Positions 42,961-52,186 are shown, counted from the first letter of the stretch. The stretch is 64,000 nt of DNA from Bacteroidota bacterium (GCA_016178785.1 JACOSO010000086.1:124001-188000), one strand, 5' to 3'. The notes: generated from the letters alone by a model not told the origin. Translations and numbers: made by a program.

Positions 42961-42990
42961 AAAAAGAGGTTGACCATCTGTCAACCTCTT
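42961..42990 (-). terminator. Rho-independent terminator after the vWA gene
   Basis: On the minus strand, an 11-bp perfect stem AAGAGGTTGAC/GTCAACCTCTT with 5-base loop, followed by TTTTTG. It lies 20 bases past the vWA stop. The next gene's ATG at 42994 sits at its edge. Confidence 0.9.
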
Positions 42991-43009
42991 CCATTCTTAC
43001 AGAGAAGAA

Positions 43010-44893
43010 TTATTTTGCGACCACCAATCGATCGGCCTTCACCATACTGATAAACTCTGCGCGGTAACCATCCTTATCTTCGCCCTGAGCACCTTGGGCG
43101 AGATGGAGAATTCCTTCTTCAGAAAACCCGTTCAGGTACTCGGAATTTCTCAATAACATTCCAAACGAGGCAACAGATGCAGCCCAGCGAAAATTGTCGG
43201 AAGTTTTTTGAAGTGAAATATTATTTTCGATCAACGGGTGAACCATTAATTTGCTCACATTGCCATCGGGTCTTTTGTAGCGAAACTTTACAGTCATTAA
43301 TTCATTGGACTTCGAATTTTTCGTATCAAGTTTTGTGGTTTGATATTTTAGCTCATCAACTTTGAAAAACTTACTTTCTACACCTACTGGAATTATTTCA
43401 TAGAGTGCAGTGACGGTGTGGCCAGAACCAAGTTCACCAGCGTCCTTTTTGTCGTTGTTGAAGTCTTCACTTTTTAGCATCCGGTTTTCGTAACCGATCA
43501 ATCGATAAGCTTGCACTTTGGCAGGATTAAATTCAATTTGAAGTTTTACATCTTTCGCAATGGTGAAGAGCGTGCCGCCAAATTCATTGACCAATGCTTT
43601 TTGAGCTTCGAGGATGGAATCGATGTACAAATAGTTTCCGTTGCCTTTGTCGGCAATGGTTTCCATTTTGGAATCTTTGTAATTGCCCATACCAAATCCC
43701 ATTACAGTAATGAATATACCGTCTTGCCTTTTCTCTTCAATTAAATGCTCCATCGCACCGTTACTCGATTCACCAATATTGAAATCACCATCAGTGGCAA
43801 GGATCACCCTGTTGTTACCTTCTTTGTTGAAATTCTCTTTAGCCACCTGATAAGCCAACCGAATGCCCGCGCCACCGGCAGTTGATCCGCCTGATTGTAA
43901 ATTGTCAAGAGCTTCAATTATTTTTTTCTTGTCCGCACCAGAAGTCGATGGGAGCACCAAGCCTGCAGCCCCTGCATAGACTACAATCGCTACGTGATCT
44001 TGTTCGCGCAATTGTTGAACCAATAATTTGAATGAGGATTTAAGCAAGGGCAATTTGTTTTGATCACTCATCGAGCCAGATACGTCAATCAAGAAGACCA
44101 GATTTGATGGAGGCAATTTTTCAGTTGAGATTTTTTTGCCTTGCAATCCGATCAGTACAAGCTTGTGTTTTTCGTTCCAGGGAGCTGTAGAGATTTCGGT
44201 ATTGATTGAAAAAGGATCTTCTCCGTCAGGCTGCGGATATACGTAATGAAAATAATTCACCATCTCTTCAATGCGCACAGCATCTTGCGGAGGACGCTGC
44301 CCACCCTGAATGAACCTGCGGATATTGCTGTAGGAAGCTGCATCGACATCAATTGAAAAAGTAGAAAGAGGACTGTGAACCGCATCGTGAAAGATATTTT
44401 CAGTTATGCCATCGTATTCCTCAGTATTGAATTGTTCGCCCTCTTCTTTATAAACTTGTTTCGGTGCATACTGATACGCCACATCGCCAGCAGCTTTCAT
44501 TTTGTAGGCGCCTTGGCCCGTAGAAATTGGAGCGGCCTCGTGACGTTTATTTGTTTTTTCACGGCCGGTTACTACAGACTCACTCAACTGTGTGACATCC
44601 ATTTGAAGGCTTACATCAATTCGATTCTTTGATCCGATAGGAACTTCTCTGGTTTTCATTCCAATGAATGAAAAAACCAATATACCACCTTGATCAGGAG
44701 CGGTAATCACATAATTACCTTGCCCATCGGTAACAGTACCATTTGAAGTTCCTTTCAAAACAACATTGACTCCCGGCAAAGCCGAGCCATCATCTGCTGA
44801 AGTAACTTTGCCCATAATGGACCGTTCAACAACAGGCCTAAAACCGGCCAGGATAACAAATACCACAGCCAGTGCAACAATTTTTGTTTTCAT
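43010..44893 (-). CDS. vWA-domain protein with regulatory-like domain and DUF3520
   Basis: 627 residues from the ATG at 44893. Signal/anchor (about 1-20), a carboxypeptidase-like regulatory domain (about 25-110, ending MDVTQLSESVVTG), a spacer, then a von Willebrand A domain (about 262-440) with MIDAS DVSGS (270-274), and a C-terminal DUF3520/YfbK-type part. vWA domains bind proteins through a metal. It is divergent from an ECF sigma factor whose partner protein carries a close copy of the same regulatory domain. Function unknown; a role in surface sensing or assembly is inference. Confidence 0.88.
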   Translation of the reverse strand: MKTKIVALAVVFVILAGFRPVVERSIMGKVTSADDGSALPGVNVVLKGTSNGTVTDGQGNYVITAPDQGGILVFSFIGMKTREVPIGSKNRIDVSLQMDVTQLSESVVTGREKTNKRHEAAPISTGQGAYKMKAAGDVAYQYAPKQVYKEEGEQFNTEEYDGITENIFHDAVHSPLSTFSIDVDAASYSNIRRFIQGGQRPPQDAVRIEEMVNYFHYVYPQPDGEDPFSINTEISTAPWNEKHKLVLIGLQGKKISTEKLPPSNLVFLIDVSGSMSDQNKLPLLKSSFKLLVQQLREQDHVAIVVYAGAAGLVLPSTSGADKKKIIEALDNLQSGGSTAGGAGIRLAYQVAKENFNKEGNNRVILATDGDFNIGESSNGAMEHLIEEKRQDGIFITVMGFGMGNYKDSKMETIADKGNGNYLYIDSILEAQKALVNEFGGTLFTIAKDVKLQIEFNPAKVQAYRLIGYENRMLKSEDFNNDKKDAGELGSGHTVTALYEIIPVGVESKFFKVDELKYQTTKLDTKNSKSNELMTVKFRYKRPDGNVSKLMVHPLIENNISLQKTSDNFRWAASVASFGMLLRNSEYLNGFSEEGILHLAQGAQGEDKDGYRAEFISMVKADRLVVAK

Positions 44894-45141
44894 GACATTT
44901 GAATTTTGTATCAGGATGCGCTGCCCGATCAATTTCCATAAACCCGGAAAAAAAATTTGATTTTATGATCGATTTGATTCCTATGATGCACTCACATGTG
45001 GTCTAAGCCCGATATTCATAAGGAATTAGCCCATATCAAGGGAATCACATTAATCATTCATTTAGTATAGAGCCAAAAATTTGAGTAGCAAGTCAGAAAA
45101 TTTTTTTCTGATGATTGAATCATAGTTTAACTTGACCAGCG

Positions 45142-45690
45142 ATGGCCGAGCCTCAAACCGATAGCGAAATCCTTCAGCATTATAAAAAATCAGGTGATCT
45201 TTCATTGATTGGGAAACTTTTCACTCGCTACACTTCTTTGGTCTATGGTGTTTGCCTGAAATATTTAAAAGATCGCGAATCGGCCAAAGATGCCGTGATG
45301 CAGGTTTTTGAAAAACTCATTTCTTCATTGAAAAGCCACGAGGTCGAAAATTTCAAAGGTTGGCTTTATGTCACTGCTCGTAATCATTGTTTGATGGAGC
45401 TGCGCCACAAAAAGGGTAAATTCATGGAAGAAATCTCATCCAATTTTGTGGAAAGTGAGTTCTTGTTGCATCTGGAAGTAGATGAGGAGCAAGAAGAGGA
45501 TTTAAGAAAGATGGAAGACTGCATCAACAAACTGGTAGACGGGCAACAGCGGTGTGTACGGTTATTCTATTTGGAAGAAAAATGTTATAAAGACATTGCT
45601 ACGATGACTGGCCTTGATATGAATCACGTCAAAAGCTTTATTCAAAACGGAAAAAGGAACTTGAAAATTTGTATGGAGGGAAATGGGTAA
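45142..45690 (+). CDS. ECF-type RNA polymerase sigma factor
   Basis: 182 residues. Region 2 (about 25-90): FTRYTSLVYGVCLKYLKDRESAKDAVMQVFEKL and FKGWLYVTARN. Region 4 (about 125-178): CVRLFYLEEKCYKDIATMTGLDMNHVKSFIQNGKRNL. The downstream gene overlaps by 8 bases and encodes its probable membrane partner. Divergent from the vWA gene across 248 bases. In that gap I see an 8-bp hairpin (45093-45111) and no clear promoter boxes. Confidence 0.92.
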   Translation: MAEPQTDSEILQHYKKSGDLSLIGKLFTRYTSLVYGVCLKYLKDRESAKDAVMQVFEKLISSLKSHEVENFKGWLYVTARNHCLMELRHKKGKFMEEISSNFVESEFLLHLEVDEEQEEDLRKMEDCINKLVDGQQRCVRLFYLEEKCYKDIATMTGLDMNHVKSFIQNGKRNLKICMEGNG

Positions 45691-47047
45691 TCTCGAAGAC
45701 AATATTATCAAATACAAGAAGGGAGAGTTGAGCTCGAAGGAAATGCATGCCCTTGAGAAGAAGGCGCTAAATGATCCATTTTTGGCCGAAGCTTTGGAGG
45801 GATTACAAAATATTTCTGAAACTGATTTGGTAGACGATGTCAAAGAACTTAATCAAAAACTTCTAAAAGACAAGAAAACAGCTTTGTTCACCCCACTGCG
45901 GATTGCTGCGGGGGTGATTTTGGTTATGGCATCTGTTTTTGTTTTTTATCAATTGAAGCCGAAGCATGAAACGATTGCCTTGAAAGCAGAAAAAAATATT
46001 CTGCCCTCATCTCCAAAAACAGAAGCTCAAAAGCCAGTGGAAAAAACGGAGGCAAAAGATAATGTCGCAACAAAATCAAATCTGGGAGAAGTTGAGAAGT
46101 TGAAACCTGAAAAGGCTAAGACTGAGTTGGCCATGACTGAGAATGAAAAATTGAAGGCAGCAGATCATGAAAGGATAAGTGCAACAGCAAAGCCGAAAAT
46201 TGAAACTCAACCAACCGTTGCTGAGCACAAAGAAATTGGGCCAGAGAAAAAATCGGATGAAGCAAAAGGGGAAGTTCTAGATCAAGCACCTGTGGCCGTT
46301 GCTATGGAGCCGGTTAAGGAAGTAACGGAACAGCAGGACTTAAAAAATGATAGTAGGGCAGTGGGAAGGACAAAGAAAGCAAAATACAAATCGGAAGCCA
46401 TGAGCGGAGCAGGGCTTGCCGGGAGAACCCAAATTAATTTGAAACCAATTTCGGGAAAGGTAATTTCTGCGGAAGATGGCCAGCCGCTTTCAGGAGTAAA
46501 TGTGGTAATCGAAGGAACAGCTCAAGGAACGGTTACCGATTCAAACGGAAACTTTACGTTGCAGATACCAAATGAAAATCAGCGTTTGGCCTTTTCTTTT
46601 ATAGGGCTTCAAACAAAAGAGATAGAAGTTAAAGGAAAAGATAAAATGGACGTGGAGATGAATGCGGATGTTACTCAACTCAGCGAAGTAGTTGTTACCG
46701 GATTAGGGATTGCAAGAGATGACAATGAGGAGCCGGTTATTCATCTTGCAAATCCGTTTGGCGGAAGGAAAGCCTATGACAAATATTTAGAAACCAACGT
46801 CCACTATCCTGATGAGGCGCTGAAAAATAATATAAAAGGGAAAGTCAGGGTTGAATTTGCCGTCCATCCCGATGGAAGTTTTGACGAATACAAAGTTGTT
46901 AAAAGTCTGGGCTATGGTTGTGATGAAGAAGTAATTCGCTTGATTAAAGAGGGCCCAAAGTGGTCGCCCACTACCGAAAATGGTCAACCTGTTGAGAGCA
47001 AAGTTCGCATAGGCGTAAAGTTCGATCCCGCAAAATCAGGTAGGTAA
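45683..47047 (+). CDS. Membrane protein: anti-sigma-like N-terminus, regulatory domain, TonB C-terminal domain
   Basis: 454 residues. Cytoplasmic part (1-70, with ALEKKALNDPFLAEALEG, common in Bacteroidota proteins encoded after ECF sigma genes), one membrane segment (about 72-91), a Lys/Glu/Ala-rich periplasmic spacer (95-245), a carboxypeptidase-like regulatory domain (about 257-340, MNADVTQLSEVVVTG) and a TonB C-terminal domain (about 362-448, VHYPDEALKNNIKGKVRVEF). It could hold the sigma factor and at the same time energise or sense an outer-membrane partner. The whole arrangement is inferred from domains. Confidence 0.88.
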   Translation: MGNLEDNIIKYKKGELSSKEMHALEKKALNDPFLAEALEGLQNISETDLVDDVKELNQKLLKDKKTALFTPLRIAAGVILVMASVFVFYQLKPKHETIALKAEKNILPSSPKTEAQKPVEKTEAKDNVATKSNLGEVEKLKPEKAKTELAMTENEKLKAADHERISATAKPKIETQPTVAEHKEIGPEKKSDEAKGEVLDQAPVAVAMEPVKEVTEQQDLKNDSRAVGRTKKAKYKSEAMSGAGLAGRTQINLKPISGKVISAEDGQPLSGVNVVIEGTAQGTVTDSNGNFTLQIPNENQRLAFSFIGLQTKEIEVKGKDKMDVEMNADVTQLSEVVVTGLGIARDDNEEPVIHLANPFGGRKAYDKYLETNVHYPDEALKNNIKGKVRVEFAVHPDGSFDEYKVVKSLGYGCDEEVIRLIKEGPKWSPTTENGQPVESKVRIGVKFDPAKSGR

Positions 47048-47088
47048 ATACCAAATAAAAAGTTCCTTTTTACTTTAATTATTATTTA

Positions 47089-47096
47089 TACTTTTG
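47089..47096 (+). promoter_or_regulatory. Candidate -7 promoter box of the permease gene
   Basis: TACTTTTG fits TAnnTTTG, 25 bases before the start. The -33 position (47066-47069) reads CTTT, a weak match. Confidence 0.45.
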
Positions 47097-47121
47097 CGCA
47101 ACTTAGGCTTAACATAATTTC

Positions 47122-48603
47122 ATGAGTTTATTTATCAAGAAACCACTTGCGCAACTTTTGGCTCAAGTAGCCGATTCGAAACATACGTTAAAAAGAACTT
47201 TAGGGGCAGGGAATTTAGTGGCGCTGGGCGTAGGCGCAATCATAGGCGCAGGTCTTTTTGTTCGTACTGCCGCAGCTGCCGGTGGAGCAGCTGGTCCTGC
47301 CGTGGTTATTTCTTTTGTGGTAGCAGCAGTAGGCTGTGCGTTTGCGGGATTATGTTATGCTGAGTTTGCTTCAATGATCCCTGTGGCAGGTAGTGCATAC
47401 ACTTATGCCTATGCTACACTTGGTGAATTGGTAGCGTGGGCAATTGGTTGGTCTTTGGTTTTGGAATATGCTTTGGGCGCAGCAACGGTTGCGATCTCCT
47501 GGAGTCAATATTTAAATAATTTATTGGGGGGATCCATACCCTACGAGTGGTGTCATTCGCCAATGGAGATGTCGGCCACTGGTGTTCATGGAATTATTAA
47601 CGCACCAGCTTTGGTTATTCTCACCATCATAACTTTGATTTTGATCAAAGGCACTCAAGAGTCTGCTATCGTAAATGCGATTATTGTAGTGATTAAAGTT
47701 TCGATTGTCCTTGTTTTCATAGCATTGGGATGGAAATTCATTGATCCTGCGAACTATGTTCCTTTTCTTATCCCGGCCGATGCCCCAAGTGTAACGGCTG
47801 CCAATGGTGAGGTTCACTCTTATGCCCCATTATTTAATCATGGATGGACTGGTGTAATGCATGGAGCTGCTATTGTATTCTTTGCCTTCATTGGCTTTGA
47901 TGCTGTTTCTACGGCTGCGCAAGAGACAAAAAACCCAAAGCGCGATATGCCTATCGGTATTCTTGGCTCGCTTGTTATCTGCACGATTCTCTATGTATTA
48001 TTCTCGCATGTTCTTACAGGTGTAGCTCCCTATACTGATTTTATTAAGGAAGGAAAAGAGGCTTCTGTAGCTTACGCAATCACCCAATATATGCCCGGAT
48101 ACGGATGGCTTGCTACACTGGTGAGTGCCGCTATCCTTGCCGGATTTTCAACTGTAATCTTAGCGATGTTGTATGGGCAATCGCGAGTATTTTTCTCCAT
48201 GTCTAATGACAAATTGCTGCCGAGAATATTTTCAGATCTTCACTCTTCATTCAGTACTCCTTATAAGTCAAATCTTATCTTGTTGGTATTCACTGGTGCG
48301 ATTGCCGGTTTTGTTCCTGAAAGCCTTACCGGTAACCTTACTAGCATAGGTACACTGTTTGCATTCGTGTTGGTGTGCGCAGGTATTTGGGTTATGCGTA
48401 AAACAGACCCGACCACCGAGAGACCGTTCCGCACACCGCTTGTGCCGCTAGTTCCAATTCTTGGGATGATCGTTTGCACAGCGCTAATTGTTTCATTGGA
48501 TACAATGACTCAAGTAGTTGCTTTCGTTTGGTTGCTGATTGGACTGGTGATTTATTTCAGCTACAGCAGAAAGAATAGTGCCTTGCGCAACGGCAACAAG
48601 TAA
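47122..48603 (+). CDS. APC-superfamily amino-acid permease
   Basis: 493 residues with about twelve membrane segments. The APC substrate-site signature is GVGAIIGAGLFVRTAAAAGGAAGPAV in segment 1, with CYAEFASMIPVAGSAYTYAY in segment 3 and FFAFIGFDAVSTAAQETKNPKRD. It resembles YfnA/CAT-type cationic amino-acid transporters. Substrate not decidable. Single gene; a 10-bp hairpin follows at 48631-48662 without a U-run. Confidence 0.92.
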   Translation: MSLFIKKPLAQLLAQVADSKHTLKRTLGAGNLVALGVGAIIGAGLFVRTAAAAGGAAGPAVVISFVVAAVGCAFAGLCYAEFASMIPVAGSAYTYAYATLGELVAWAIGWSLVLEYALGAATVAISWSQYLNNLLGGSIPYEWCHSPMEMSATGVHGIINAPALVILTIITLILIKGTQESAIVNAIIVVIKVSIVLVFIALGWKFIDPANYVPFLIPADAPSVTAANGEVHSYAPLFNHGWTGVMHGAAIVFFAFIGFDAVSTAAQETKNPKRDMPIGILGSLVICTILYVLFSHVLTGVAPYTDFIKEGKEASVAYAITQYMPGYGWLATLVSAAILAGFSTVILAMLYGQSRVFFSMSNDKLLPRIFSDLHSSFSTPYKSNLILLVFTGAIAGFVPESLTGNLTSIGTLFAFVLVCAGIWVMRKTDPTTERPFRTPLVPLVPILGMIVCTALIVSLDTMTQVVAFVWLLIGLVIYFSYSRKNSALRNGNK

Positions 48604-48708
48604 GGTTGTTTGATATTTTCATTAGTGCTTGCTCTTAATCTCCCTGTAGATTGATTAGGAGCAGGGCTTGGTTATTTTGGATCTAAAGAGAATAACCCCG
48701 TTAAAGAC

Positions 48709-49134
48709 TCAATTAATTATCTCATCAGAAATTTTTAGTACAGATCCTTCCATATCCACTCGATATTGGATGAGTGCGCGTTCTGCCGGACCTCCGGTAG
48801 GCTGACCGTCTGAAAAATTAAAACTGGAATTGCAGCAGCGATCTATCATGAATAGCGATGAGCCATCAACTTGTACAATTGCACAACTCGCACCCGGATG
48901 GTGTGGGCACGCACGCTCAAAGGCTAGATAAGAGTTTTCACTTGCGCGGTAAAGAATGAGCCCTTTCATACCGGCCCCTTCGATGTAAACAAATCCTCCA
49001 TCCAATTTTAATTTTTGATACTGGGGAAAATTGAGGTTGATAGTCACAGTAGAAAATGGTGCCTGAGAATAAACAGCGCTGCATGCCAGCACAAAGACTG
49101 AGGAGAGGACTAAGTGGAAGCTATTTTTTTTCAT
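48709..49134 (-). CDS. Exported Rieske-like protein with altered cluster ligands
   Basis: 141 residues from the ATG at 49134 (ATG at 49140 also possible). Signal peptide ends LACSAVYSQ; LAC could make it a lipoprotein. The Rieske-type order is seen: ACPHHPGASC (Cys76, His78) and MIDRCCNSSFNFSDGQP. The second pair normally reads CxxH; here Cys100-Cys101 occur and the His is absent. Cluster binding would need three Cys and one His, or may be lost. Starts 14 bases inside the end of the dehydrogenase gene. Confidence 0.7.
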   Translation of the reverse strand: MKKNSFHLVLSSVFVLACSAVYSQAPFSTVTINLNFPQYQKLKLDGGFVYIEGAGMKGLILYRASENSYLAFERACPHHPGASCAIVQVDGSSLFMIDRCCNSSFNFSDGQPTGGPAERALIQYRVDMEGSVLKISDEIIN

Positions 49135-49975
49135 AATCATAATATCCCTTTCCGGTTTTCTTACCCAAATTTCCCAAACGAACTTTTTCTTCCTGAATGG
49201 GACTTGGTTTGAAGCGCTTTACCTTTTCAAAAGCTTCATACATCTGGCGGCTTACCTCAAGGTTTACATCATTCCCTATCAAATCCATCAGTTCAAATGG
49301 ACCGAGCTTGAATCCAGCCGATTTTGTAAGGGCATCAATTGTGCCAATGTCTGCGGTATTTTCTTCTAGCAATTTCAATGATTCCAAATAATAGTGCCTT
49401 GCTACGCGATTAACGATGAAACCGGGCGAATCTTTCACCGCCACAGGAGTTTTATCAAGCGATTTAACGAAACTGATCATTGCGCGCATCAGCTTTTCAT
49501 CGGTCTTTTCTCCTGCGACAACTTCTACCAATTTCATCAGGTGAGCTGGGTTGAAAAAATGAAGGCCAACAAATCGCTGTGGATACTTTAATTCTGCTGC
49601 AATCTTTGAAACTGAAAGTGACGAAGTATTGGTGGCAAAAACCGAATCTAGATCATTAATCTTTTCAAGATCAGCAAAGATTCTTTGCTTCAACTCTAGT
49701 TTTTCGATCACTGCTTCGATGATCAAATCAGCTTTCAGATTTTCTGGTGATGATGATTTTATTTTCTCGAGGGCAATGGCTTTCTTTTCAGTGGTGTATT
49801 TCCCTTTGGCTATTGCCTGATCTAAATTTTTGCCAATGGTTTGAATTCCCTTTTCAATAATTTCAGATTTGACATCGCATAGCAAAACTTCGTAGCCGGC
49901 CATCGCACATGACTGCGCGATGCCTTGCCCCATGGAGCCCGCACCAACAACACCAACTGCTTTGATTGACTTCAT
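49121..49975 (-). CDS. 3-hydroxyacyl-CoA dehydrogenase (3-hydroxybutyryl-CoA type)
   Basis: 284 residues from the ATG at 49975. NAD-binding GAGSMGQGIAQ, the catalytic region GLHFFNPAHLMKLVEVV (His), SPGFIVNRV and a C-terminal helical domain. Oxidises (S)-3-hydroxybutyryl-CoA to acetoacetyl-CoA with NAD. The start ATG overlaps the pheS stop (ATGA). That overlap suggests one transcript, though the functions are unrelated. Confidence 0.94.
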   Translation of the reverse strand: MKSIKAVGVVGAGSMGQGIAQSCAMAGYEVLLCDVKSEIIEKGIQTIGKNLDQAIAKGKYTTEKKAIALEKIKSSSPENLKADLIIEAVIEKLELKQRIFADLEKINDLDSVFATNTSSLSVSKIAAELKYPQRFVGLHFFNPAHLMKLVEVVAGEKTDEKLMRAMISFVKSLDKTPVAVKDSPGFIVNRVARHYYLESLKLLEENTADIGTIDALTKSAGFKLGPFELMDLIGNDVNLEVSRQMYEAFEKVKRFKPSPIQEEKVRLGNLGKKTGKGYYDYEKK

Positions 49976-50997
49976 CAAATCACTGTTTTGAATTGCTTGA
50001 GAAAGCGAATATCATTTTCGGAATAAAGGCGAAGGTCGTTTACCCGGAAAAGCAATTGAGTTACGCGCTCGATCCCCATTCCAAAAGCAAAGCCGGTATA
50101 TTCTTCCGGATCGATGCCGCAATTTTTTAGAACGTTTGGATGCACCATTCCCGAACCTGCAATCTCCACCCAGCCGCTGTGTTTACAAATGTTGCAGCCT
50201 GCTCCTTTACAGATTAAACAAGAAATGTCGATCTCTGCACTTGGCTCTGTGAACGGAAAGAATGATGGTCTGTACCTGATCTTGATGTCTTTACCGTACA
50301 TTTCTTGAGCGAAATGATATAGGGTCTGCTTCAAATCAGCGAAGCCTACGTTTTTATCTACATATAATCCTTCCACTTGATGGAAGAAACAATGGGCACG
50401 GGCTGAAATGGCTTCATTTCGATAAACCCGGCCGGGCATGATCGATCTGATCGGGGGCTTTTGCTGCTTCATCAATCTGATCTGAACATTCGAGGTGTGC
50501 GTGCGCAAAAGGATGTCCGGATTTTTTTCGATAAAGAAAGTATCCTGCATTTCTCGGGCAGGGTGATTGGGAGGAAAATTCAGTGCAGTGAAATTGTGCC
50601 AATCATCTTCAATCTCCGGGCCATCGGCCACATTGAACCCCAACTTTTCAAAAACTTCAATAATGCGATGACGTGTAAGACTCAGCGGATGTTGATTGCC
50701 CAGTTTGTTTGGGACGACCGGAAGCGACAAATCAATTTGGTCAGCAGGCTCAATGGATGAATTGTCAAGTTCTTCTTGTGCTGCCTTGAACTTGCCTTCG
50801 GCCAATTGTTTCAGGTCGTTCAGTAATTTTCCGACCTTCTTCTTTTCCTCTCCAGAGGCTTGTTTCATTTCATCAAACAAGGAAGGGATCATTCCTTTTT
50901 TGCTGATGAACTTCAACCGGAAATTTTCCAGTGCTTCTTTTGAAGAGACGAGAAACGAATTTACTTCGTGTTCAATTGATTTTATTTTCTGCTCCAT
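49975..50997 (-). CDS. pheS: Phenylalanyl-tRNA synthetase alpha subunit
   Basis: 340 residues. Class II aaRS alpha chain: N-terminal coiled coil (about 1-90), motif 2 RVYRNEAISARAHCFFHQVEGLYVD, and motif 3 GFAFGMGIERVTQLLF. A Cys-rich stretch (CLICKGAGCNICKHSG) lies between them. Charges tRNA-Phe with PheT; pheT is not nearby. Its first codons overlap the end of the WecA-like gene by 26 bases. Confidence 0.97.
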   Translation of the reverse strand: MEQKIKSIEHEVNSFLVSSKEALENFRLKFISKKGMIPSLFDEMKQASGEEKKKVGKLLNDLKQLAEGKFKAAQEELDNSSIEPADQIDLSLPVVPNKLGNQHPLSLTRHRIIEVFEKLGFNVADGPEIEDDWHNFTALNFPPNHPAREMQDTFFIEKNPDILLRTHTSNVQIRLMKQQKPPIRSIMPGRVYRNEAISARAHCFFHQVEGLYVDKNVGFADLKQTLYHFAQEMYGKDIKIRYRPSFFPFTEPSAEIDISCLICKGAGCNICKHSGWVEIAGSGMVHPNVLKNCGIDPEEYTGFAFGMGIERVTQLLFRVNDLRLYSENDIRFLKQFKTVI

Positions 50998-52006
50998 TGG
51001 GATTTAACTTCTGTTGAGCTCGCTTTAAAATGAAATTTACCACGAGGCACAGCGTAATTACAATCCCCAAAATTAACAGATCATTTTGTTTTCGTAAGAG
51101 CCATGCCAAAACTATCATGGTAATATTTATGCCCGCAATAGCGAGTACAGCTTTGGAGTGACTGAACCCTAACTTTATAAATTGATGATGGAGGTGATTA
51201 CGGTCGGCATGAAACGGAGAAAGCCCCTGCCGCAACCGCAAAAGAATCACACGGAATGTATCGAATACGGGAATTATGACGATGCAAATGGCACTTGCGA
51301 TAGAGGCGTGCATTTTATAGGGATGCCCTTCTGGCAATAGGTAATTGGTATTAATAAATAAAACAGCCAGAAATGAAAGCATCAATCCAATCATCAGCGC
51401 TCCCGTGTCGCCCATAAAAATTTTGGAAGGCTCCCAATTGAAAAACAAAAAGGCAAAAAGTGCACCTGCAAAAGAGAGCGAAATCAGGCTGATCGTGTTG
51501 TTTCCCGCCAATTGAAACCAAATGCCAAATGTTACCAGGCCTATCATACCAATTGAACCTGCCAATCCGTCAATACCGTCAATTAAATTAAATGCATTGG
51601 TTAGGATAACAATAGTAAAAATACTGAGAGCCCAAACAATTGTCATAGGCACTTGGGGCAAATCAAACAATCCGTAAGAAGAGTTGAGTATGGTCTTATT
51701 GAAAAAAACCAAAAGTATAACGGGAAGAATCTGGCTGAGTAATTTTTGAATTGGGGTAAGCGCCAATGCATCATCGCGAAGGCCAACGAGAGCCATCAGA
51801 ATCACAGCGGTGAAAAAGTATTTATGCGATATCCATTCGTTCAGCGGAAGACCCAACACCAATGAAAAGCATGCCCCTACAAGCACTGCAATTCCCCCGA
51901 TAGAAGGCTTATAGTCAGAGTGAATTTTGTGTGATCCCGGTGAATCAAATAGACGCCATTGTGTGACCAACTTGATCAACACCGGAAAGATGAGAAACGA
52001 GATCAA
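50972..52006 (-). CDS. MraY/WecA-family undecaprenyl-phosphate sugar-1-phosphate transferase
   Basis: 344 residues from the TTG at 52006. About ten membrane segments; family motifs LRDDALALTP, NAFNLIDGIDGLAGSIG (catalytic Asp), MGDTGALMIG and DRNHLHHQF, the last as in WecA/TagO rather than MraY. Starts lipid-linked glycan synthesis. Open frame continues upstream to about 52060 with membrane-like residues (ALYTTISFLISF) that complete the first segment, yet holds no ATG, GTG or TTG there. Start is therefore unclear. Confidence 0.9.
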   Translation of the reverse strand: MISFLIFPVLIKLVTQWRLFDSPGSHKIHSDYKPSIGGIAVLVGACFSLVLGLPLNEWISHKYFFTAVILMALVGLRDDALALTPIQKLLSQILPVILLVFFNKTILNSSYGLFDLPQVPMTIVWALSIFTIVILTNAFNLIDGIDGLAGSIGMIGLVTFGIWFQLAGNNTISLISLSFAGALFAFLFFNWEPSKIFMGDTGALMIGLMLSFLAVLFINTNYLLPEGHPYKMHASIASAICIVIIPVFDTFRVILLRLRQGLSPFHADRNHLHHQFIKLGFSHSKAVLAIAGINITMIVLAWLLRKQNDLLILGIVITLCLVVNFILKRAQQKLNPNGAENKIN

Positions 52007-52161
52007 AAAGGAAATGGTCGTATATAATGCAAGACGGATAATAGGCTTGAGGGTTAGAGGTTAATTCGTCATGCAAAATATTAGTAACTCTTAGATAATT
52101 TAAGATTTAAAATTCAAAGATTCAAAAACAGGTAGTTGATTGGAGTGATGTGGTCGAAGCC

Positions 52162-52186
52162 TAAAACAAGAGGCCCGAAGGCCTCT
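52162..52186 (-). terminator. Rho-independent terminator after the first M1 peptidase
   Basis: On the minus strand, a 7-bp stem AGAGGCC/GGCCTCT closed by a TTCG tetraloop, then TTGTTTT. It lies 23 bases past the stop at 52209. Confidence 0.85.

Noticed and set aside
45093..45111. 8-bp AT-only hairpin before the second sigma gene
   Set aside because: AT-rich arms of this size are expected by chance in such sequence.
48631..48662. 10-bp hairpin after the permease as terminator
   Set aside because: The stem is good but no U-run follows directly, so termination is not supported.
48781..48803. Possible third copy of the 21-bp palindrome
   Set aside because: Shares only the central CTGCCGGA; the arms do not match and it codes for conserved-looking Rieske-region residues.
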